Origin: Collimonas rhizosphaerae
Lineage (GTDB): Bacteria > Pseudomonadota > Gammaproteobacteria > Burkholderiales > Burkholderiaceae_D
Length of the DNA stretch: 64,000 bases
Reading direction: 5' to 3'
Assembly: GCF_038896935.1 (NCBI RefSeq)
Contig: NZ_JBANDC010000019.1
Location: forward strand, 54,530-118,529
Under the pieces are notes generated by a model, which was not told the DNA's origin, did no database searches, and was given only the letters and a program-made list of their open reading frames with translations. Positions 18,210 to 25,674 of the stretch are shown one piece after another. The translations under genes and the position numbers were made by a program. Every line of letters begins with the position of its first letter. Within the stretch, counting starts at the first letter, position 1.

Positions 18210-18223
18210 TTGATTCATATCAA
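18210..18223. promoter_or_regulatory. FNR box of the ccoNOQP operon
   Basis: Perfect TTGAT-TCAT-ATCAA. A -41.5 position puts transcription start near 18258, 30 nt before the chosen GTG at 18288. This spacing also argues against the upstream GTG at 18264, which would leave almost no leader. Confidence 0.85.
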
Positions 18224-18287
18224 AGAACAACTTCCTGCAGCCATTTAACCTCGCTCCATTGCAGTGGCATCTTGGGGAGAGAGGAAC

Positions 18288-19766
18288 GTGGGAAAAGCGC
18301 TTAGCTACAACTATAAGGTCGTCAAGCAGTTTTCGATTGCAACGATCGTGTGGGGAGTGGTCGGCATGCTGGTCGGCCTGCTGATCGCCGCACAGCTGGC
18401 ATGGCCTGCAATGAATTTCGATATTCCCTGGCTGAGCTTCGGCCGGCTGCGGCCCTTGCATACCAACGCGGTGATCTTCGCGTTCGGCGGCAGCGCGCTG
18501 ATGGCAACTTCCTACTATGTGGTGCAACGGACTTGCCAGGTGCGCCTGTTCTCGGATGGCTTGGCCGCATTCTCCTTTTGGGGCTGGCAGCTGGTGATCG
18601 TGCTGGCGGCGATAACCCTGCCGATGGGCTACACCCGCGGCAAGGAATATGCCGAACTGGAATGGCCGATCGCTATCCTGCTGGCCGTGGTCTGGGTGGC
18701 GTATGCCGTGGTGTTTTTCGGTACGCTGGCCAAGCGCAAGGTGGCGCATATCTATGTGGCCAACTGGTTCTACGGCGCTTTCATCATCGCCGTAGCGCTT
18801 TTGCACATTGTCAACGGCATGGCGATGCCGGCTACCTTGACCAAGTCCTACTCTGCCTATAGCGGCGTGCAGGATGCGATGATCCAGTGGTGGTACGGCC
18901 ACAATGCCGTGGGGTTTTTCCTGACCGCGGGTTTCCTCGGCATGATGTATTACTTCATCCCCAAGCAGGCCGAGCGTCCGGTGTATTCCTATCGGCTGTC
19001 GATCGTGCATTTCTGGGCGCTGATCTTCACCTACATGTGGGCAGGCCCGCATCATCTGCATTACACCGCATTGCCGGACTGGACCCAGTCGCTGGGCATG
19101 GTGTTTTCGCTGATCCTGCTGGCGCCGTCCTGGGGCGGCATGATCAACGGCATGATGACCTTGTCGGGCGCCTGGCACAAGCTGCGCACCGATCCCATCT
19201 TGAAATTCCTGGTGGTGTCGCTGTCGTTCTACGGCATGGCGACCTTTGAAGGGCCGATGATGGCGATCAAGACCGTCAATGCCTTGTCGCACTACACCGA
19301 CTGGGGCATCGCCCATGTCCATTCCGGCGCCCTGGGCTGGGTCGGCTTCATCACGATGGGTTCGATGTATTACCTGATTCCGCGCCTGGTAGGCAAGCAG
19401 CAGATGTGGAGCGTGAAAATGATCGAACTGCATTTCTGGATGGCCACCATCGGCATCGTCCTGTATATCGCTGCAATGTGGATTGCCGGCGTGATGCAGG
19501 GTTTGATGTGGCGCGCGGTGAATCCCGATGGCACGCTGACTTACGCCTTCGTTGAGGTGGTCAAGGCTACTTATCCCTATTACGTGATTCGCTTCTTTGG
19601 CGGCCTGCTGTACCTGGGCGGCATGCTGCTGATGGCTTTCAACGTATTCAAGACCATGCGCTACAGCTTCCCGGTGGATACGCGCATTGCCGTGCCGCGC
19701 ATTCATCCCGTGGCGCCGCTGGCGCCTGCGGCCACGGCGGTGGCTGAGGCGGCGGAGGTCCTATGA
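18288..19766 (+). CDS. ccoN: CcoN, cbb3-type cytochrome c oxidase subunit I
   Basis: 492-aa catalytic subunit with about twelve membrane spans that binds haem b, haem b3 and CuB and reduces O2 with high affinity. Haem/CuB ligand regions are visible: RPLHTN (low-spin haem), WWYGHNAVGF, AGPHHLHYTALPDW and HYTDWGIAHVHSG. Start is GTG 18288, set by the strong GGGGAGAGAGG just upstream; the GTG eight codons earlier lacks such a site. A proline/alanine-rich C-terminal tail follows the last helix. First gene of ccoNOQP. Confidence 0.96.
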   Translation: MGKALSYNYKVVKQFSIATIVWGVVGMLVGLLIAAQLAWPAMNFDIPWLSFGRLRPLHTNAVIFAFGGSALMATSYYVVQRTCQVRLFSDGLAAFSFWGWQLVIVLAAITLPMGYTRGKEYAELEWPIAILLAVVWVAYAVVFFGTLAKRKVAHIYVANWFYGAFIIAVALLHIVNGMAMPATLTKSYSAYSGVQDAMIQWWYGHNAVGFFLTAGFLGMMYYFIPKQAERPVYSYRLSIVHFWALIFTYMWAGPHHLHYTALPDWTQSLGMVFSLILLAPSWGGMINGMMTLSGAWHKLRTDPILKFLVVSLSFYGMATFEGPMMAIKTVNALSHYTDWGIAHVHSGALGWVGFITMGSMYYLIPRLVGKQQMWSVKMIELHFWMATIGIVLYIAAMWIAGVMQGLMWRAVNPDGTLTYAFVEVVKATYPYYVIRFFGGLLYLGGMLLMAFNVFKTMRYSFPVDTRIAVPRIHPVAPLAPAATAVAEAAEVL

Positions 19767-19800
19767 AACGGCTGATCCATTCTGAACCTGGGGCACTGGC

Positions 19801-20415
19801 ATGAAATTTTCACATGAATCGATAGAAAAAAATCACTGGCTGTTGATCGGGCTGGTGATCCTGGTTGTCAGCGTCGGCGGCCTGGCAGAAATCGTGCCTC
19901 TGTTTTTCCAGAAGTCGACTACCCAGCCGATTACCGGCCTGCGGCCGTATTCGCCGTTGAGGCTGGCGGGGCGCGACATTTACATACGTGAAGGCTGCTA
20001 CAACTGCCATTCCCAGATGATCCGGCCATTCCGGGCCGAAACCGAACGCTATGGCCACTATTCGGTGGCCGGCGAATCGGTCTACGACCGGCCGTTCCAA
20101 TGGGGATCGAAGCGCACCGGCCCGGACCTGGCGCGCGTCGGCGGCCGCTATAGCGACGAATGGCACCGCGCCCACCTGCGCAATCCGCGCGACCTGGTGC
20201 CGGAGTCGAACATGCCGGGCTATCCGTGGCTGGAATCGACGCGCCTGGTTCCTGACGATATCGTGCCGCACCTGCGCGCGCTGCAGCGCCTTGGCGATCC
20301 TTACACCGATGCCGAGATCGCCGCCGCGCCCGCGGCGTTGCAAGACAAGACAGAGCAAGATGCGCTGATTGCCTATCTGCAGGGATTGGGCATACAAATC
20401 AAGGCGGAGAGATAA
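19801..20415 (+). CDS. ccoO: CcoO, cbb3 oxidase mono-haem cytochrome c subunit
   Basis: 204 aa, anchored by one N-terminal span (LLIGLVILVVSVGGLAEIVPLF) with the haem c motif CYNCH at residues 66-70 and the methionine ligand region SNMPGYPWL. It transfers electrons from CcoP to CcoN on the periplasmic side. Length and motif order are standard. It starts 34 bp after ccoN and is followed by ccoQ after 2 bp. Confidence 0.96.
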   Translation: MKFSHESIEKNHWLLIGLVILVVSVGGLAEIVPLFFQKSTTQPITGLRPYSPLRLAGRDIYIREGCYNCHSQMIRPFRAETERYGHYSVAGESVYDRPFQWGSKRTGPDLARVGGRYSDEWHRAHLRNPRDLVPESNMPGYPWLESTRLVPDDIVPHLRALQRLGDPYTDAEIAAAPAALQDKTEQDALIAYLQGLGIQIKAER

Positions 20416-20417
20416 TC

Positions 20418-20624
20418 ATGGCCATCCAAAAAATACTGATCGATGCGCACAGCATCATTACCGTGATCAGCTTTGTCACGTTCATCGGCATTGTCTGGTG
20501 GAGCTACGTTCGGCGGCGTCCCGACGATTTCGACGAGGCGGCGCTATTGCCTTTCGCCGACGACCAGGAGCAATTCGCCAAGGTGAAGGCGGAACTCGAT
20601 GCCAGGGAGCGTCGCCATGGCTGA
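20418..20624 (+). CDS. ccoQ: CcoQ, small cbb3 oxidase subunit
   Basis: 68 aa with a single membrane span (IITVISFVTFIGIVWWSYV) followed by RRRPDDFDEAALLPF, the usual CcoQ cytoplasmic pattern. It stabilises the oxidase complex. It overlaps the ccoP start by 8 bp. Confidence 0.93.
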   Translation: MAIQKILIDAHSIITVISFVTFIGIVWWSYVRRRPDDFDEAALLPFADDQEQFAKVKAELDARERRHG

Positions 20625-21576
20625 TTTTACCGATGGATTCTGGAGTCCCTATATCACCATATTGACGATACTGAGCATCTTCGGCTGCGGCGTGCTGCTG
20701 TGGATGCAGGGCAGCCGCAGGGTCACGCTTGAAGCGGGGCAGGATCCCGCCGACAATACCACCGGCCATGTCTGGGACGACGACCTGGGGGAATTGAACA
20801 ATCCCTTGCCGCGCTGGTGGATGTGGCTGTTCTACGTGACCATCGTCTTTTCCCTGGCTTACCTGGTGCTGTATCCCGGCCTCGGCAGCTTCGCCGGCCA
20901 GCTTGGCTGGAAATCCAGCGGCGCCTATCAGGACGAGTTGAAGAAAGCCGATGCCGACTACGGTCCCATGTTCAGCAAATACCTGCATCAGGACTTGAAA
21001 ACCGTCGCCGCCGATCCGCAGGCCCATGCGATCGGTGAACGCCTGTTCCTGACTTACTGTGCGCAATGCCACGGCTCCGATGCACGCGGCAATAAAGGCT
21101 TTCCCAACCTGACCGACCAGGATTGGCTGCATGGCGGCGCGCCGGAAACCATCAAGGCCACCATCATGGAGGGGCGCCGTGGCGTGATGCCGCCCATGGG
21201 CGAAGCATTGGGGGGCGACAAAGATGTCGAGAACGTCGCACATTATGTGCTGAGCCTGTCCGGCTCGACCCACGATCCGATCAAGGCGATTTTCGGCAAG
21301 CCGAAGTTTGCCGCCTGCATGGGCTGCCATGGACCCGGCGGCATCGGCAACCAGGCCATCGGCGCGCCTAACCTGAGCGACAAGATCTGGCTGTACGGCG
21401 GCAGCGCCGACACCATCATGGAAACCATCCGCAAGGGACGCGACAACACCATGCCGTCGTTCAAGGACTTCCTCGGCGAACCGAAGGTGCATGTACTCGC
21501 CGCTTATGTGTGGAGCTTGTCGAACCATCCCGGTAGCGTAGCCGCACTTGATCGCCCGGCTGCTGCCTCGCAATGA
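20617..21576 (+). CDS. ccoP: CcoP, cbb3 oxidase di-haem cytochrome c subunit
   Basis: 319-aa electron-entry subunit. Two N-terminal membrane spans (YITILTILSIFGCGVLLWM and MWLFYVTIVFSLAYLVLYPG) precede two cytochrome c domains with CAQCH and CMGCH; the Met ligands fall in VMPPMGEAL and NTMPSFKDFL. ATG 20617 (MADFTDGFW) is chosen over the upstream GTG because it matches the family N-terminus and gives the typical length. Last structural oxidase gene; ccoG follows 21 bp later. Confidence 0.96.
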   Translation: MADFTDGFWSPYITILTILSIFGCGVLLWMQGSRRVTLEAGQDPADNTTGHVWDDDLGELNNPLPRWWMWLFYVTIVFSLAYLVLYPGLGSFAGQLGWKSSGAYQDELKKADADYGPMFSKYLHQDLKTVAADPQAHAIGERLFLTYCAQCHGSDARGNKGFPNLTDQDWLHGGAPETIKATIMEGRRGVMPPMGEALGGDKDVENVAHYVLSLSGSTHDPIKAIFGKPKFAACMGCHGPGGIGNQAIGAPNLSDKIWLYGGSADTIMETIRKGRDNTMPSFKDFLGEPKVHVLAAYVWSLSNHPGSVAALDRPAAASQ

Positions 21577-21597
21577 CCATACACCCGGTAGCCAGCC

Positions 21598-22998
21598 ATG
21601 AGCACGCGTGATTCTTCTCCCAAGACTGCCGTTGTCAGGATGTACCAGGCGCGGCAGCAGATATATCCGCGCGATGTGGGCGGGCGTTACGCCACGCTGC
21701 GCTGGTTATGCGTATGGCTGACGCAGCTGGTTTTTTATGGCATGCCGTGGCTAAGGTGGAATGGCCGCCAGGCAGTGCTGTTCGACCTGGCCGCGCGCAA
21801 ATTCTATTTGTTCGGCGTTGTGCTGTGGCCGCAGGATTTTATCTATCTTGCGGTGCTGCTGATTGTCTGCGCGTTCTCGCTGTTCCTGTTTACAGCCATC
21901 GCCGGCCGCGTCTGGTGCGGCTACGCTTGCCCGCAAACGGTATACACCAAGATATTCCTGTGGATAGAAAGCCGGATAGAAGGACCGCGCAGCGCGCGCA
22001 TGCGGCTCGACCGGCAGGGGTGGTCGCCCGACAAGCTGTTGCGCAAAAGCGGCAAGCACCTGGCCTGGGTCGCCGTGGCGTTGTGGACCGGCTTTACATT
22101 CGTCGGCTATTTCACGCCTGTCCGCGATCTTGCGCGTGAAGCAAGCGTGCTCAGCCTGGGATCGTGGGAATGGTTCTGGGTCATGTTCTATGGCTTCGCA
22201 ACCTATGGCAATGCGGGCTGGATGCGAGAACAGGTGTGCAAATACATGTGTCCTTATGCACGCTTCCAGAGCGCCATGTTCGATCGCGATTCCTTGATCG
22301 TTACCTACGATGCGGCGCGCGGCGAGCCGCGCACCAGCCGCTACCGGAAAACACCGGAACCGGCGTCTTCGCCCTGCATCGATTGCAGCATGTGCGTGCA
22401 GGTTTGTCCGACCGGGATCGACATCCGGGCCGGCCTGCAATACATGTGCATCGGTTGCGCAGCCTGTGTCGATGCCTGCAATATGGTGATGGACCGGATC
22501 GGTGCGCAGCGTGGATTGATCCGTTATTCAACGGAACATGCGATGGCGGAGAATTTACCGGCGGCTGCCATCCTGCGCCGGGTTTTTCGCCCGCGCGTGC
22601 TGATTTACAGCTCGGCGCTGCTGGTGATCGCGGCAATTTTCCTTGGCTCGCTGATACTCAGGGTTCCGCTCAAGATAGATGTGATTCGGGACCGTGGCTC
22701 CATGGGTCGGGAAGTCGAAGAAGGCATGGTTGAGAATGTCTATCGGCTGCAGGCGATCAATACCGACGAATTGCCGCATCGTTACAAGATCAGCGTGACT
22801 GGCATCGATGGCATCGCGCTTTCCGGCGATAGCGAGGTGACGCTCGCCGCCACTGAGACGCGCCTGGTTCCTGTGCGGGTAAGAGTGCCGCACGGGCAGG
22901 GCAGGCCCGGCTCCAACAGCATTTCTTTCAGGCTGCAGGGGCTCGATGGCGCGAGGTCGCAGGTGAATGAAAAGGCCGTGTTTTACATACCTGGATGA
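21598..22998 (+). CDS. ccoG: CcoG/RdxA/FixG ferredoxin-like oxidase accessory protein
   Basis: 466-aa membrane protein with about five spans and two cysteine-rich [4Fe-4S] ferredoxin motifs (CIDCSMCVQVCPTG and CIGCAACVDACN). Upstream are the NapH-like CGYACPQTVYT and CKYMCPYARFQ motifs. CcoG proteins reduce Cu(II) to Cu(I) for cbb3 biogenesis in related bacteria. A C-terminal Ig-like domain (about the last 115 residues) is exported. Completes the ccoNOQPG operon order. Confidence 0.94.
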   Translation: MSTRDSSPKTAVVRMYQARQQIYPRDVGGRYATLRWLCVWLTQLVFYGMPWLRWNGRQAVLFDLAARKFYLFGVVLWPQDFIYLAVLLIVCAFSLFLFTAIAGRVWCGYACPQTVYTKIFLWIESRIEGPRSARMRLDRQGWSPDKLLRKSGKHLAWVAVALWTGFTFVGYFTPVRDLAREASVLSLGSWEWFWVMFYGFATYGNAGWMREQVCKYMCPYARFQSAMFDRDSLIVTYDAARGEPRTSRYRKTPEPASSPCIDCSMCVQVCPTGIDIRAGLQYMCIGCAACVDACNMVMDRIGAQRGLIRYSTEHAMAENLPAAAILRRVFRPRVLIYSSALLVIAAIFLGSLILRVPLKIDVIRDRGSMGREVEEGMVENVYRLQAINTDELPHRYKISVTGIDGIALSGDSEVTLAATETRLVPVRVRVPHGQGRPGSNSISFRLQGLDGARSQVNEKAVFYIPG

Positions 22999-23044
22999 AA
23001 CGGCCAGGAACCCGCATGGATTACACAAGACGAACGGGATAACG

Positions 23045-23620
23045 ATGAAAAACCAAGCACATTTGATGACCAGGCTATCTACTGTCTCCGCACCGTGGTA
23101 CGCCCAGCGCTGGCCGTGGCTGCTGATGCTGGGTCCGCTGGTGGTGGTGGCGGCGGCCAGTTATACCAGCTGGCTGGCATTTTCCCGGCAAGATGCGCTG
23201 GTGGAAGATGACTACTACAAGGAGGGCAATGCGATCAACCAGGATCTGCGGCGCGATGAGGAAGCAATACGGCGCGGCATCGCCGGGAACCTGCGCTATG
23301 ACGCGAAAAGCGGCGTAATGAGCGGGGTCTTGCGCCATGCCGGCGGCCAGGCCGCAGCCTCGGACATGGCGCCTGAAGCGATGCCTGGCTTGCAGTTGCG
23401 CCTTATTCATTCGACCTTGCCCGGTAAAGATATCACCCTGTTTGTGCGGCCGGATGTCAACGGTAATTTCTCGGTGCGTTTGCCGCAACTGGAAAAGGCG
23501 CGCTGGCGGATCCTGATTGAAGACGCGCATCGCGATTGGCGCTTGCATGCCAACTGGTCCTGGCCGCAACAGGCTAGCGTCGACCTGGATCCGGTTGCAA
23601 TGAAACCGGCGGACGATTGA
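23045..23620 (+). CDS. ccoH: CcoH/FixH assembly protein
   Basis: 191 aa with one N-terminal span (WLLMLGPLVVVAAASYTSWLAF) followed by the FixH hallmark LVEDDYYKEGNAINQDL and a beta-rich periplasmic domain ending in SVDLDPV. FixH/CcoH binds early to the oxidase and links CcoI-delivered copper to CcoN. The start at MKNQAHLM is preferred to the longer frame from 22967, which would overlap ccoG. Fits the ccoNOQPGH operon. Confidence 0.9.
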   Translation: MKNQAHLMTRLSTVSAPWYAQRWPWLLMLGPLVVVAAASYTSWLAFSRQDALVEDDYYKEGNAINQDLRRDEEAIRRGIAGNLRYDAKSGVMSGVLRHAGGQAAASDMAPEAMPGLQLRLIHSTLPGKDITLFVRPDVNGNFSVRLPQLEKARWRILIEDAHRDWRLHANWSWPQQASVDLDPVAMKPADD

Positions 23621-23645
23621 CGATGTAGCGCTATCGCTGACGTGG

Positions 23646-23659
23646 TTGACGTAGATAAA
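23646..23659. promoter_or_regulatory. Weak FNR-like site before the K+ channel gene
   Basis: TTGAC-GTAG-ATAAA, two mismatches from the FNR consensus, in the 180-bp gap between ccoH and the channel gene. Listed because the other units in this island carry good FNR sites; the site itself is marginal. Confidence 0.3.
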
Positions 23660-23800
23660 ACACGGCGGCGACTGTTCCAGTCTGCGGACGGGGAAATTCG
23701 AGCGCGTTTTTGATCCAGCGCAAGTTGTTTCCAGAGATCTGCGTCAATATTCACAAAACAACATGATTGCCCTCTTGGTTTTGGCGAGGGCTAAAGCGCC

Positions 23801-24565
23801 ATGAAAAATCCGACACCGGTTTGGCAACAAAAAGTCTTGATGCCAGCCGCGCTGCTGTTGTCGATTCCTGCTTTTTACCTGATCTTGGCAGGAATGGGGC
23901 CGCTTTACCGCAGCCTCGGCAGCGGGCTTTATGTGGTCGTCGCGGCATTGGTTGGCGCCGACCTGCTGCGACGGGACAAGATGAAGGGCCTGCGCGGAGG
24001 TGCGGTGCTGCTGGACGGAGTGATTTTTGTCGGCGCAGTCCTCAGCGTTTGGCCAGGCAATCCTCCCTGGCCCATGCTTGAATGGGTCTTGCGGATGGGC
24101 TATTGCGCCATCGTCTTCTTCCGCTTGCTGATGTTGTCGGGAAAGTATGTCGTGTCGTGCCGCCTGCTGCACGTAGTTGCATTCGCCGTCGCCGTGCTTG
24201 CCGTGGCAGGCGCCGGGTTCCTGTGGCTGGAGCCGCGGGTCCATACCTACGCCGACGGTGTCTGGCTGGCTTTCATTACCGGGGCAACAGTCGGGTATGG
24301 CGACCTGGTTCCCTCGACACCGGCGTCCAGGATTTTTGCTGCTTTCATTGTATTGCTGGGTTACGCCTTATTTTCAGTGGTCACAGCCAACATATCCGCC
24401 ATGCTGGTGGGTGAGGACGAACAGCGCCTGGAGCGCGAACTCCATGCCGATATGCGCATGCTGCGCAAGGAGATTTCGTTATTGCACAAAGAGTTGAAGT
24501 CTCCGCGTGCTGAAAGCCGCGGCAACGATCCAGAGAACGCCGGCAAGAAATTGAAACACGTTTGA
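23801..24565 (+). CDS. Two-pore-type potassium channel (Ion_trans_2)
   Basis: 254-aa membrane protein with six likely spans and a pore loop with the K+ selectivity filter TVGYGD at residues 163-168 (FITGATVGYGDLVPST). The last inner helix (AAFIVLLGYALFSVVTANISAML) is followed by a charged coiled-coil-like tail of about 50 residues rich in E, R and K that could assemble the tetramer. No RCK domain is fused, so gating is not via nucleotide binding. A channel of this kind is common in low-oxygen loci of Burkholderiales. Confidence 0.88.
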   Translation: MKNPTPVWQQKVLMPAALLLSIPAFYLILAGMGPLYRSLGSGLYVVVAALVGADLLRRDKMKGLRGGAVLLDGVIFVGAVLSVWPGNPPWPMLEWVLRMGYCAIVFFRLLMLSGKYVVSCRLLHVVAFAVAVLAVAGAGFLWLEPRVHTYADGVWLAFITGATVGYGDLVPSTPASRIFAAFIVLLGYALFSVVTANISAMLVGEDEQRLERELHADMRMLRKEISLLHKELKSPRAESRGNDPENAGKKLKHV

Positions 24566-24586
24566 ACCGGCAGAAAGAAAACCACA

Positions 24587-24763
24587 ATGAAAATCCAATA
24601 TTTGAAGGCCTTTGCCCCTGATCCGCGCAATACGATCCTGTTTGCCGGCTACCAGATCGGGCAGCCGTACCTGACCATCCATGCCGAGTCGCCGAGGGAG
24701 CTGGCCTATGCGCGTGCGTATGCCGAGGCCCAGGAAAACTTGATTTCGTTACAGGAGGTTTGA
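24587..24763 (+). pseudogene. Remnant of an MBL-fold (beta-CASP) RNase-like protein
   Basis: 58-codon frame. Its first half, LKAFAPDPRNTILFAGYQ, is the strongly conserved core of the RNA-specificity region of metallo-beta-lactamase RNase-like proteins; the rest (HAESPRELAYARAYAEAQENL) resembles the extreme C-terminus of that family. The whole metallo domain and the part between these two segments are missing. It has a start codon, and its TGA overlaps the ATG of the next gene, whose AGGAGG lies inside it, so it may survive as a coupling leader. Full-length MBL genes next to PRPP synthetase homologues are known in related low-oxygen loci. Confidence 0.55.
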
Positions 24764-25659
24764 TGAGACCCGTACTTTTCTCGATGCCAGGCAACGACGG
24801 CTTTGCCTCGCAGCTGCGCAGTATGTTAACTGCCGAAATTGGCGACATGCAGATGCATCATTTTCCGGACAAAGAGTCCTGTCCGCGCTTCATGACCGCC
24901 GTCGATAGGCGCCATGTGGTGCTGGCATGTGCGCTGGACCGGCCTGACGGCAAGATCATGGAACTGTATCTGGCCGCCAGCGTTGCCCGCGAACTGGGCG
25001 CCCGCAGCGTCGGCCTGGTCATCCCCTACCTGCCTTACATGCGGCAAGATGCGCGCTTCATGGAGCAGGAGGGCGTGACCGCCGGTCATTTCGCGCGCCT
25101 GATCTCCAGTTGCTGCGACTGGCTGGTGACGGTCGATCCGCATCTGCACCGGTATCGCGACCTGGCCGAAATCTATACGGTTCCAAGCCGCGTTGTGCAT
25201 GCGGCACCTGAGCTGGCAAAGTGGATTGTCGCCAACGTGGCGCTGCCGGTGATCATCGGCCCGGACGCGGAAAGCGAACAATGGGTAGCCGCGGTGGCAG
25301 CCGCGGCGGGGTGCCCGCATACGGTATTGCACAAGAAGCGGCGCGGCGACAGCGAGGTCGAAGTATCCATTCCCGATGTGGCGGAGTGGAGCGGCCGCAC
25401 GCCGGTCCTGGTCGACGATATCGTCTCCACTGCGCGCACCATGGTTGCGGCGGTCAAGCAGGTCAAGGCCGCAGGCATGGCGCCGCCGGTATGCATCGCC
25501 GTCCATCCCCTGTTTGCGGGAGACGGCTATATCGCATTGCAGGTAGCCGGCGTCGAGCGTATCGTCAGCTGCAATACGATCGCCCATTCGAGCAACCGGA
25601 TTGACATGGCAAAGCCGGTTGCGGCTGCCGTCGCGGATTTGCTGGGTGAACGCGGCTAG
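24763..25659 (+). CDS. Ribose-phosphate diphosphokinase-like protein
   Basis: 298-aa PRPP synthetase homologue: forms PRPP from ribose 5-phosphate and ATP. Signatures are PYLPYMRQDARF (ATP loop region), the catalytic-site region TVDPHLHRY and the PRPP-binding loop VLVDDIVSTARTM at about 215-227. It is shorter and more divergent than housekeeping Prs (about 315 aa), and its setting suggests a specialised paralogue for nucleotide salvage under low oxygen, where a thymidine phosphorylase partner is often adjacent; none is present here. ATG 24763 overlaps the preceding stop and is preceded by AGGAGG. Confidence 0.85.
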   Translation: MRPVLFSMPGNDGFASQLRSMLTAEIGDMQMHHFPDKESCPRFMTAVDRRHVVLACALDRPDGKIMELYLAASVARELGARSVGLVIPYLPYMRQDARFMEQEGVTAGHFARLISSCCDWLVTVDPHLHRYRDLAEIYTVPSRVVHAAPELAKWIVANVALPVIIGPDAESEQWVAAVAAAAGCPHTVLHKKRRGDSEVEVSIPDVAEWSGRTPVLVDDIVSTARTMVAAVKQVKAAGMAPPVCIAVHPLFAGDGYIALQVAGVERIVSCNTIAHSSNRIDMAKPVAAAVADLLGERG

Positions 25660-25674
25660 CCCGGGAGGATACGC

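Noticed and set aside
18264..18287. Upstream GTG as ccoN start
   Set aside because: Only about 6 nt after the start of transcription expected from the FNR box, and it has no Shine-Dalgarno; the GTG at 18288 has a strong one.
18195..19706. 503-codon minus-strand frame opposite ccoN
   Set aside because: Histidine- and arginine-rich translation without any domain; complement of a well supported ccoN.
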